From: Roseivirga pacifica
Lineage (GTDB): Bacteria > Bacteroidota > Bacteroidia > Cytophagales > Cyclobacteriaceae
Assembly (NCBI RefSeq): GCF_900111145.1
Contig: NZ_FOIR01000001.1
Location: 317,501 to 381,500, forward strand
DNA length: 64,000 nt
Reading direction: 5' to 3'
Numbering within the stretch: position 1 is the stretch's first letter; each line of letters opens with the position of its first letter. Below, piece after piece: positions 25,015-33,084 of this stretch. Below the pieces are notes generated by a model. That model was not told where the DNA came from, ran no database searches, and worked only from the letters and a program-made list of their open reading frames with translations. The translations under genes and the position numbers were made by a program.

Positions 25015-26493
25015 CTAGAAAAACAGAAACTTTTTCCTTTTGTAAAGAGGCGTTCGTTCTTGCCGCACATAGGCACTTCCGGTTTTCTTGCCACCAAAAC
25101 AATAGGGCTTTTCACTATTCGCCTTCAGCTTATTAATACTTATGCTAAAGAAAAAACCCATCGAGTCCTTTTCTGAGTTGAGTAGTGAACCAATGCTCTG
25201 AGTACCTATGGTTACAGGGCCATATCGCGCGGCTAGGCCAAGCTCTGTATCTCCATCAAAATTATAGTATAATGGCGCATAAAGGCCGTATTCGCCAACT
25301 TCGTACCGTGGCATAAGCGTTACGCTGTTGGAGTATGCCAACCTATAATCGGCCTTCATAAATGATGACAAATCGATCTGCATACTGATACTGAAGTACC
25401 AATTGTTATTCATGTTATAATCGTAACTGGCATTAAAGGCGGTAGGTAAACTCACCGTATAATCTCCCCGCTTATCTATCACCTGAGCAATTGTAGACAA
25501 AGAATCACGAAACTCACGCACACTCCCAATCCCCGTTAAAAGCGAGTCCATGCTAATAGTTGTCGCTTGACCAGGCAACACACCCAGCACCTGAAAAGAT
25601 GCACTGCCCTGACTAAAGTTCATTTTGCCAAAGTCGGTAATGGAAAAACTCAACCGATGCTCGTATTGAATATCGGCATAATAGCTAGTGCCTTGTTTTG
25701 TTTTTGGGTCATCTCGGTACGAAACGCTCTCATAGGTTATTCCAAAATCAAGTGCAGGCTTAAACCCAGTGCCATTTGGTATGCTAAATGGATCAGTACC
25801 ATCAAATTGTTCAAAGCTGTCCATATTGCTTGAATACCCAACCTGCATTTGCATATTGGTAATTGTTGCGTAGCCATCTTGGTCGGTAGAATAATCCAAA
25901 TCGTCCATTTCTACCCACACATTACCAAGCGGATTTACAAACTTTAAAGTCGCACCGGCTTTCCAGCGGGTATAACCATTGTCGCTCAATACGGTGGCAT
26001 ATGTTAAACCAAACTCCGACCAAAAGCCAAAAGATGCATCTCCGCGTTGATTACTCACAGTATTATTGGCAAAGTTGTTTGTTTGAAATCGTCCAACTTG
26101 AGTGATAAACTCTGGGGTAATGTCATCGCCAGTTAGGGCACCACGCATTTGAATATGCCAGCCAATAGCGTCTCTGTTTTTTAGCGATAGCAAGCCCGAC
26201 AGCCCTCCAAATGTAATATCACCATTGGCATAGCGTGTGCCACTATCTAAATATCGGGCTAAGCCAGTATTGCCCTCGCTATTCTTTCTGGTGTAAGCTA
26301 TATTATTCACTACATAGAAATTTCCATGCAGAATGTTCAGGTCGTACTTATAGGGATTATTAGCAATAGCCGCAGGCTGAATTTGAGCAGACAAAATGCC
26401 CGAATAATCGGACTGAATGTAGCCATTAAACCGCTGAGCTTGAGCTAAAAGACCAAAGAAAAGAAAGCAAAAAAGAGTGGCGACTGCCCTCAT
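25015..26493 (-). CDS. DUF5723 family outer-envelope protein
   Basis: A 492-residue exported protein with a signal peptide (residues 1-19, ending LLAQA). The mature protein opens RFNGYIQSDYSGILSAQIQPAAIANN, which is the DUF5723 hallmark, and then shows alternating aromatic/hydrophobic strand patterns like a beta-barrel (YHWHIQ-like, WYFSISMQID, YGLYAPLYYNFDGDTELGLAARYGP). It is found across Cytophagales and is probably an outer-membrane barrel; function unknown. Coding on the minus strand; a 560-base spacer separates its start from the S41 peptidase. Confidence 0.8.
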   Translation of the reverse strand: MRAVATLFCFLFFGLLAQAQRFNGYIQSDYSGILSAQIQPAAIANNPYKYDLNILHGNFYVVNNIAYTRKNSEGNTGLARYLDSGTRYANGDITFGGLSGLLSLKNRDAIGWHIQMRGALTGDDITPEFITQVGRFQTNNFANNTVSNQRGDASFGFWSEFGLTYATVLSDNGYTRWKAGATLKFVNPLGNVWVEMDDLDYSTDQDGYATITNMQMQVGYSSNMDSFEQFDGTDPFSIPNGTGFKPALDFGITYESVSYRDDPKTKQGTSYYADIQYEHRLSFSITDFGKMNFSQGSASFQVLGVLPGQATTISMDSLLTGIGSVREFRDSLSTIAQVIDKRGDYTVSLPTAFNASYDYNMNNNWYFSISMQIDLSSFMKADYRLAYSNSVTLMPRYEVGEYGLYAPLYYNFDGDTELGLAARYGPVTIGTQSIGSLLNSEKDSMGFFFSISINKLKANSEKPYCFGGKKTGSAYVRQERTPLYKRKKFLFF

Positions 26494-27055
26494 TCCGACC
26501 TGATTTTAAAGGAATTACACCCCAATTACGTAAGAAAATCAGAAAAATTTCAAAAAATCAGCGATTTGTAAATCCTTGCACTTTATAGCAAAAGCGATTG
26601 AACTATTTAGTTAAGACAATATTAAATACCGAAAAAACCAACCCGCCCAGCATTATCTTTTGAACACGCAAAACACTTAAATCCATAAACTGCAAATAAT
26701 TGTATGTGAAAATATCTTAAACACATATCAAATACATTTTTTAGTATATTTGTAACACTTTCACATCCACCTGCACACATTACTCATTTCTATTCCCGGT
26801 CTACTTGATCCAACAACTCCTGTATTTGAACTAGCGGAACGCCTAACTAGCGTACTCAAATGTGTTATGAATTCTACACGCTGATTTTCAGGGTGTAATA
26901 GGCGAATTACTGATCGAACTAGGTAGTTCTCCAAAATATTGATTTAGCGAATCCCCTCAACCAATCGAACTAACAGTTGAGGATTTTGCCCATGTGATTT
27001 TTAGCAGTTACATGGAAAGAGCAGTCATCGCCCTGACTAACCAATCGACAGGGAG
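26494..27055. other. 562-base AT-rich spacer with no gene seen
   Basis: Divergent spacer between the DUF5723 and S41 peptidase genes. No ORF with a coding signature, tRNA or strong hairpin is visible. TATATTTG at 26745-26752 fits the -7 consensus on the plus strand, but there is no TTTG 19 bases upstream and it is about 300 bases from the next start, so it may drive an unannotated leader or nothing. Confidence 0.5.
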
Positions 27056-28582
27056 ATGAACGAAAAGGCATCAACATATTTAAAGTTACGCCTAGTGCTT
27101 TTTGCCAGCTTGCTGGTTTTGAGCGAGCGACCCCTTTTATCAAACGACAACATAAATCGTTCACTCAGTCGTGAACAAGCCACTGAGGATTTGAGCATTT
27201 ACTTCGAGCTGATCGACAAGCAACATGGTAATCCTTACCAGTTTATTAGTCGATCAGCTTTTTTGGATGCACTAAACACCACAATCGATAACCTTCCTGA
27301 GCAAATAGAATTTAAAGCTTTTGAAGTAACGCTTTCTAAGCTGAATAACCTTATTAGATGCGGGCATACCATCATTAATTTAGACGCCAACCTCATCAAG
27401 TCTGCATCTGAAGCGAACCACTTCTTCCCGCTACCAATTGCCCTTATCAAAGAGCAGGTTTATGTAGATTTTGAAGACAGCACCATTCCCCATGGGGCTC
27501 AATTAATGGCAATTAATGGACAGGAAATTGGTGAAGTTATAAACGAGCTATTGCTATTAACCGTAACCGATGGGTTTAGCCAAGCCAAACCTTTAAGAGA
27601 GCTGGAAACCAAGTTCGGCTATTATTTCTTCCTTAAATATGGAGCTTACAACAGCTTTGAAGTAACATACCTTACGCCCAAAGGCATTCAAACCAAAACA
27701 ACAATTAGTGGCGTTGCCGGCAACCAAATGTTAGCCAACAACTATTATCGCCCAGTTTACAAAACGAACGAGCGATACTACCACTTCACTCATCTCGATG
27801 CGATTGACTCCCTTCAAACCCTAGTGCTTACGCTCAATACTTTCCAGGCAAACCCTGACTGGTTCGCTGAGCGTTTGTCAGCTCTTTATGATCAGGAATC
27901 GAAAAAGTTCGAATTCGATAACCTCGTAATTGACCTAAGGAATAATGAAGGGGGCGATCGCAGACTTTTAACACTACTTTATCAGTTTGTGGCGGGTGAG
28001 CACTTGGTTGACCCTTCAAACACTTCCATTCGCAGCAATCAGATCCAGTTTGAAGATTACTTACTCGGCATTAATGGCGCTGTTGGTTCAAAAGAGGCAA
28101 TTGAAAAGGCAGAGACCTATTTAAACCAGCACTTTACCTATGCAAACGAGGAAGGGTTCGAAAGTGCAGAGCAAAACTGGTACGATACCTTTGATGCTGG
28201 TATAAACTGGCAGGGTCAAACCTTTAATGGCCAAGTTTATGTACTTACTTCAGGCAAAACCTTTAGTGCTGCCGCAGATTTGGCGAGAATTTTAGCTGAG
28301 TTGGATCATGTAATATTGGTGGGCGAAGAAACTGGCGGGGCACACATTGGCCGCACCGCCAATATGTTACTGAATTACGACCTGCCAAACACGCACACTA
28401 TGGTTCAAATTCCGGTGATTTACGAGGAATTTGTAAACGCCAACAAACAAAACGAAGGCCGTGGTACCTTCCCCGACTTTCATATTACACAAACTTACCC
28501 TGACCTGCTGGCGAAAAAAGATTCAGCCTTCGAATTCACACTAGACCTTATTCAGCAGAAGCAATTGCAAGGGGCGAATTAA
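27056..28582 (+). CDS. S41 family (C-terminal processing-type) peptidase
   Basis: A 508-residue exported protein with an N-terminal hydrophobic segment (about residues 10-25). The S41 catalytic half carries LVIDLRNNEGGD near residue 295 and VYVLTSGKTFSAAADLARIL near residue 390, where Ser in TFSAA is the expected nucleophile; VGEETGGAHIGRT follows. No clear PDZ domain is present, so it belongs to the non-CtpA group common in Bacteroidota. It is a lone gene 46 bases upstream of polA. Confidence 0.82.
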   Translation: MNEKASTYLKLRLVLFASLLVLSERPLLSNDNINRSLSREQATEDLSIYFELIDKQHGNPYQFISRSAFLDALNTTIDNLPEQIEFKAFEVTLSKLNNLIRCGHTIINLDANLIKSASEANHFFPLPIALIKEQVYVDFEDSTIPHGAQLMAINGQEIGEVINELLLLTVTDGFSQAKPLRELETKFGYYFFLKYGAYNSFEVTYLTPKGIQTKTTISGVAGNQMLANNYYRPVYKTNERYYHFTHLDAIDSLQTLVLTLNTFQANPDWFAERLSALYDQESKKFEFDNLVIDLRNNEGGDRRLLTLLYQFVAGEHLVDPSNTSIRSNQIQFEDYLLGINGAVGSKEAIEKAETYLNQHFTYANEEGFESAEQNWYDTFDAGINWQGQTFNGQVYVLTSGKTFSAAADLARILAELDHVILVGEETGGAHIGRTANMLLNYDLPNTHTMVQIPVIYEEFVNANKQNEGRGTFPDFHITQTYPDLLAKKDSAFEFTLDLIQQKQLQGAN

Positions 28583-28628
28583 TCACTTTCTCGTTTCCGT
28601 AATTTTTCGGATTACTTACCTTTATAAA

Positions 28629-31436
28629 ATGAGTAAACCCGAGAAATCACTCTTCCTATTGGATGCCATGGCGCTTATCTATCGCGCACACTTCGCTTTT
28701 AGCAAAAACCCAAGAATCAGCTCAAAAGGGCTCAATACCGGAGCACCCTTTGGCTTTACCAATAGTCTTTACGAAATTATTGATAAACGTAAGCCAACGC
28801 ACATTGCAGTGGCTTTCGATACCTCTGCCCCTACATTTCGCCACGAACAATTTGCAGAATATAAGGCCAACAGAGACGAAACGCCTGAGGATATCAAAAT
28901 CGGGACACCCATTGTGAAGGACATCGTGCGGGCATTCAATATTCCCGTGCTTGAACTCGATGGTTACGAAGCAGATGACATCATCGGGACATTTGCAAAA
29001 AAAGCCGCCCGCGAAGGTTTTGAGGTGTTTATGATGACGCCAGACAAAGATTATGGCCAGCTGGTAGAGGAGCATGTTTACCTGTATAAACCAGCCTTTA
29101 TGGGCAATGGTGTGGATATAATGGGTGTGCCAGAAGTACTCGCCAAGTGGGACATTGAACGCATCGATCAGGTGGTTGACATGCTCGGGCTACAAGGTGA
29201 CTCTGTAGATAACATTCCTGGAATTCCGGGGGTTGGGCCAAAAACTGCTTCCAAGCTATTGAAGCAGTATGGTTCGGTAGAAGAAATTGTAGCGCACGCT
29301 TCGGAAGTAAAAGGTAAGCTCGGGGAGAAAATTGCCACTTTCGGAGACCAAGGTATTCTATCCAAGGAACTCGCTCGCATAAATATAGAAGTACCAATTG
29401 AATTCGAGATTGAAGACATGAAGTACAAGGGGCCGAATGTTGATGCGCTCAAAACTTTATTTGAAGAACTCGAATTCCGCACTACACTTAAAAGAATTTT
29501 GGGCGAAGACCCCACTACAACCAAAACCGCCAAACCAAAATCGGCCGCTCCAGAACAAATGGGCTTGTTTAGCGAAACTACAGGAGTAATTGAAGATCAG
29601 CCGGCTGCTAAACCCATTGAAAAAAGCACTATTGCCAATACACCTCACGATTACCAGCTGATCGATACCCCTGCATTGCGAAAGCGACTGGTTAAATATC
29701 TATTGGCTCAAGACGAAATCTGTTTTGACACAGAAACCGACAATCTCGAACCAATTGAAGCCAACTTAGTCGGGCTGGCTTTTGCCTACAAAACTGGCGA
29801 GGCTTTTTATGTGCCAACACCATTAGATAAAGAAGGAGCTCAAAAAATTGTAGAAGAATTCCGCGCGGTTTTCGAAAAAGAAGAGCTCACAATTATCGCC
29901 CAAAACGCCAAATATGATCTACAGGTATTGAAAAACTACGGTATGGAAGTAAAAGGAGAGATCTTCGACACCATGTTGGCGCACTACCTAGTAGACCCCG
30001 ACACACGTCACAATATGGATGTGTTGGCCGAAAACTACTTGAACTACACTCCGGTTTCCATCACCGAGCTAATTGGCAAGAAAGGGGTCAAGCAAGGCAA
30101 CATGAAAGATGTGGCCATTGAAAAGGTGGCCGAATACGCTGGGGAAGATGCCGACATTACACTCCAACTGAAGCACAAGCTGGCACCAATGCTAGAAGAC
30201 GGCCGAATAAAAAAATTATTTGCCGAGGTAGAAGTGCCGCTTATGCATGTACTGGCCGACATAGAGTACAATGGCGTGCGAATTGATACCGAAACGCTAG
30301 CTACTATGTCAAAAGAGCTGGAAGAAGCTAGCGCCAAAGCGCAAGCCGAGATCTTCGAAATGGCAGGCGAAGAATTCAACGTAGCATCGCCAAAACAACT
30401 GGGCATAATTCTCTTCGACAAATTACAGTTGGTAGATAAGCCTAAAAAAACCAAAACAGGCCAATATGCTACTGGGGAAGACATTTTGAGCAAGCTCGCT
30501 GTAGAGCATGATATTGCTGCCAGAATTTTGGAATTCAGGGAATACCAGAAACTCAAGTCCACTTACGTAGATGCGCTACCGAATATGATTAGTCCGGTAG
30601 ATGGCTTGGTGCACACCGACTATCGCCAGGCAGTTGCAGCCACCGGACGTCTAAGTTCCAATAATCCGAACCTTCAAAACATTCCTATTCGAACCGAAAA
30701 AGGCAGAGAAATTCGAAAAGCCTTTATTCCGCGCAGCGAAGATTTTACACTAATGGCTGCCGATTATTCTCAAATAGAATTGAGAATTGTAGCCGCATTT
30801 GCTGAAGACAAAAGCATGATTGAGGCATTCAAATCGGGCCGGGACATTCACTCAACCACGGCTTCAAAGGTGTTTGGTGTGCCAATTGAAGAAGTAGACC
30901 GAGATATGAGAAGAAAGGCCAAGGAGGTTAACTTCGGTTTGATATACGGTATTTCAGCCTTTGGTTTGGCGCAGAACATTGGTATTTCTAGAACAGAGGC
31001 GCAGCAAATCATCACCGCTTACTTTAACGAGTTCCCGGGTGTGAAAAAGTACATGGATCACCAAGTGAACAAAGCGCGCGAGCATACTTATGTGGAAACC
31101 ATTTTGGGTAGAAGAAGGTATTTGCGTGATATCCACTCAAAGAACATGACCGTGCGTGGCCATGCCGAAAGAAACGCCATTAATGGGCCTATTCAAGGTA
31201 GTGCTGCCGATATGATCAAAATAGCGATGATCAACATTCATGACTGGATGAAAAAGGAAAACCTGAAGTCGAAAATGATTATGCAGGTGCACGATGAATT
31301 GGTTTTTGATGTGCATAAATCGGAAATTGAACTAATGAAAACGCGAATTCCTGAGCTGATGAAAGGCGCCATAGAATTGGATGTGCCAATGGAAGTAGAG
31401 GTTGGAATGGGCGAAAACTGGCTAATTGCACATTGA
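28629..31436 (+). CDS. polA: DNA polymerase I
   Basis: A 935-residue enzyme for Okazaki-fragment processing and gap filling in repair. The N-terminal 5'-nuclease domain (residues 1-300) has LDAMALIYRAHFAF and DGYEADDIIGT. The middle domain keeps the proofreading exonuclease motif FDTETDNLE (about residue 360), so 3'-5' activity is probably retained. The polymerase domain has ATGRLSSNNPNLQNIP, MAADYSQIELR (motif A) and QVHDELVFDV (motif C). Length and order match bacterial PolA. Confidence 0.97.
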   Translation: MSKPEKSLFLLDAMALIYRAHFAFSKNPRISSKGLNTGAPFGFTNSLYEIIDKRKPTHIAVAFDTSAPTFRHEQFAEYKANRDETPEDIKIGTPIVKDIVRAFNIPVLELDGYEADDIIGTFAKKAAREGFEVFMMTPDKDYGQLVEEHVYLYKPAFMGNGVDIMGVPEVLAKWDIERIDQVVDMLGLQGDSVDNIPGIPGVGPKTASKLLKQYGSVEEIVAHASEVKGKLGEKIATFGDQGILSKELARINIEVPIEFEIEDMKYKGPNVDALKTLFEELEFRTTLKRILGEDPTTTKTAKPKSAAPEQMGLFSETTGVIEDQPAAKPIEKSTIANTPHDYQLIDTPALRKRLVKYLLAQDEICFDTETDNLEPIEANLVGLAFAYKTGEAFYVPTPLDKEGAQKIVEEFRAVFEKEELTIIAQNAKYDLQVLKNYGMEVKGEIFDTMLAHYLVDPDTRHNMDVLAENYLNYTPVSITELIGKKGVKQGNMKDVAIEKVAEYAGEDADITLQLKHKLAPMLEDGRIKKLFAEVEVPLMHVLADIEYNGVRIDTETLATMSKELEEASAKAQAEIFEMAGEEFNVASPKQLGIILFDKLQLVDKPKKTKTGQYATGEDILSKLAVEHDIAARILEFREYQKLKSTYVDALPNMISPVDGLVHTDYRQAVAATGRLSSNNPNLQNIPIRTEKGREIRKAFIPRSEDFTLMAADYSQIELRIVAAFAEDKSMIEAFKSGRDIHSTTASKVFGVPIEEVDRDMRRKAKEVNFGLIYGISAFGLAQNIGISRTEAQQIITAYFNEFPGVKKYMDHQVNKAREHTYVETILGRRRYLRDIHSKNMTVRGHAERNAINGPIQGSAADMIKIAMINIHDWMKKENLKSKMIMQVHDELVFDVHKSEIELMKTRIPELMKGAIELDVPMEVEVGMGENWLIAH

Positions 31437-31486
31437 TTGTAAGCAACTCAAAAATTCAACATTAACCTAAATAAAACCCCTGACCC

Positions 31487-32434
31487 ATGAAGTTTCCACT
31501 TACCCTGGCCGATATACAGTCTGCACACCAGCGCATAAGCCCTTTCATTCACCGAACTCCGGTGATGACCAGCGAACTCGTAAGCGAAATTGCAGGTTGT
31601 GAGCTGTTTTTTAAGTGTGAGAATTTTCAGAAAATCGGGGCGTTTAAAGCGCGTGGCGGACTGAATGCCGTACTTTCTTTACCAGAAGAACAGCGCCAAA
31701 GCGGAGTGGTTACACATAGTTCGGGCAATCATGCCCAAGCCATTGCAATGGCGGCCAAAATGGCTGGCGTTCCGGCCTATATTGTAATGCCGGAAACAGC
31801 TCCAGAAATTAAGAAGAAGGGTGTAGCCAGTTATGGAGCACAAATCACTTTTTGCAAACCAACGCAACAGTCGCGAGAAGAAACCGCTGCAAATATTCAG
31901 CAAGAAACGGGAGCCACTTTCATTTCGCCCTACAACGATTACGATGTGATTGCAGGCCAAGCCACTGCTTCGCTGGAGTTGTATGACGAGGTAGAAAATC
32001 TTGACGCCCTAATAACACCTGTTGGTGGCGGTGGACTAACCGCTGGAGCCGCATTGGTTACGCATTACTTTTCCCCAAAAACCAAGCTTTATGCCGGAGA
32101 ACCAGATGGAGCAAAGGATACTTACGTTTCGCTTCAAAATGGCACACTCACCCCAGTAGAAAGCCCTTCATCTATTGCTGATGGGCTATTAGCCACTATG
32201 GGCGACAAAAACTTCGACATTATAAAAGAGGTAATTGAAGCCGTATTTTTGGTGACAGACCCTAAAATAGTAGGAGCAATGCGCATGATCTGGGAACGCA
32301 TGAAAATTATTATTGAGCCATCGGCTGCGGTTCCAGTTGCCGCCATTCTCGATAATAAAGCAACTTTTGAAGGGAAACGCGTAGGCGTAATTCTTTCTGG
32401 AGGAAATGTAGACTTGGCCAAGCTGCCGTTTTAA
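31487..32434 (+). CDS. Threonine/serine dehydratase or serine racemase-like PLP enzyme
   Basis: A 315-residue fold-type II PLP enzyme. The Schiff-base Lys is in FQKIGAFKARGGLNA (about residue 53), the phosphate loop is VGGGGLTAG (about residue 185), and SSGNHAQAIAMAAKMAG is the substrate Ser/Asn loop. It lacks a C-terminal ACT regulatory domain, so it is the short catabolic or serine-racemase-like form rather than biosynthetic IlvA. The exact reaction (serine/threonine deamination or racemisation) cannot be decided from sequence. Confidence 0.87.
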   Translation: MKFPLTLADIQSAHQRISPFIHRTPVMTSELVSEIAGCELFFKCENFQKIGAFKARGGLNAVLSLPEEQRQSGVVTHSSGNHAQAIAMAAKMAGVPAYIVMPETAPEIKKKGVASYGAQITFCKPTQQSREETAANIQQETGATFISPYNDYDVIAGQATASLELYDEVENLDALITPVGGGGLTAGAALVTHYFSPKTKLYAGEPDGAKDTYVSLQNGTLTPVESPSSIADGLLATMGDKNFDIIKEVIEAVFLVTDPKIVGAMRMIWERMKIIIEPSAAVPVAAILDNKATFEGKRVGVILSGGNVDLAKLPF

Positions 32435-32529
32435 CCGTGCTGACATTACTTTAAACCCATAATTACCAGTTGGCCGATTTATTTCAGAGCCTTCAAGTTC
32501 AATTATCGAAACCCGTTATTAATCTAACA

Positions 32530-32636
32530 GATTCCGAAACAAGTTCGGAATGACGGGTTAAAGTAAGGATAACGTCACCCTGAACTTGTTTCAGGGTCTA
32601 CCGAGAGAGATGCTGAAACAAGTTCAACATGACGTA
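32530..32636. repeat. 107-bp direct repeat, left copy
   Basis: This begins GATTCCGAAACAAGTTCGG and ends AACATGACGTA. It is a same-orientation, same-length match to 32969-33075 with nine mismatches by my count (about 92% identity). It contains the palindrome CCTGAACTTGTTTCAGG at 32579-32595, which also occurs at 33018-33034 and 57366-57382. Confidence 0.88.
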
Positions 32637-32643
32637 CTAACTC

Positions 32644-32955
32644 TCACAAATCATGCTCAAGATTGATTCCAATAGACTTAGAAAGATCAATAAGCGTGGG
32701 ATTGAACTCCCTAATTAGGTTCCATTTCCAGTCCTTATGCCAATTCTTCAATTGTTTTTCTCTGGATATAGCTTCCTCAATAAAAGCGAAAGGCTCGTAA
32801 TAGAGTAAATCCGTACAATTATACTTCTTTGTGAACTTCGACCCGTTGCCAGACTTATGCTCTAAAACTCTTGATATTAAATCGGATGTGACCCCTATGT
32901 AAAGCACAGTTCTGTTTTTGTTAGACATGATGTATGTGCTTCCTCCTTTAGCCAT
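32644..32955 (-). CDS. GIY-YIG nuclease domain protein (URI-type)
   Basis: A 103-residue single-domain protein. The GIY part is STYIM and the YIG part is VLYIGVTSDL, followed by the Arg helix (SRVLEHKSG) and the Glu/Asn late motif (EEAISREKQLKNWHK), as in the URI family of small endonucleases. The start at 32955 places GSTYIM at the N-terminus. A TTG at 33000 would add residues (HPELVSES) that are only a translation of the flanking repeat. It is bracketed by two 107-bp direct repeats, suggesting a mobile or repeat-captured unit. Confidence 0.85.
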   Translation of the reverse strand: MAKGGSTYIMSNKNRTVLYIGVTSDLISRVLEHKSGNGSKFTKKYNCTDLLYYEPFAFIEEAISREKQLKNWHKDWKWNLIREFNPTLIDLSKSIGINLEHDL

Positions 32956-32968
32956 AGATAAAATTAAG

Positions 32969-33075
32969 GATTCCGAAACAAGTTCGGGATGACGAATCAA
33001 AGTAAGGGAAACGTCACCCTGAACTTGTTTCAGGGTCTACCGAGAGAGATGCTGAGACAAGCTCAGCATGACGTA
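32969..33075. repeat. 107-bp direct repeat, right copy
   Basis: This is the second copy of the 32530-32636 unit, in direct orientation, just past the GIY-YIG start codon and just before the uvrA stop. The pair bounds a cassette that contains only the GIY-YIG gene. Together the copies look like target-derived or dispersed repeat sequence. Confidence 0.88.
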
Positions 33076-33084
33076 AGGATAGCA

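Noticed and set aside
30044-30562. 172-codon minus-strand open frame
   Set aside because: Antisense to polA exonuclease/polymerase regions, serine-rich shadow of Lys/Glu-rich coding.
32956-33000. N-terminal extension of the GIY-YIG protein (TTG at 33000)
   Set aside because: The added residues are a translation of the flanking 107-bp repeat; the domain itself begins after the ATG at 32955.
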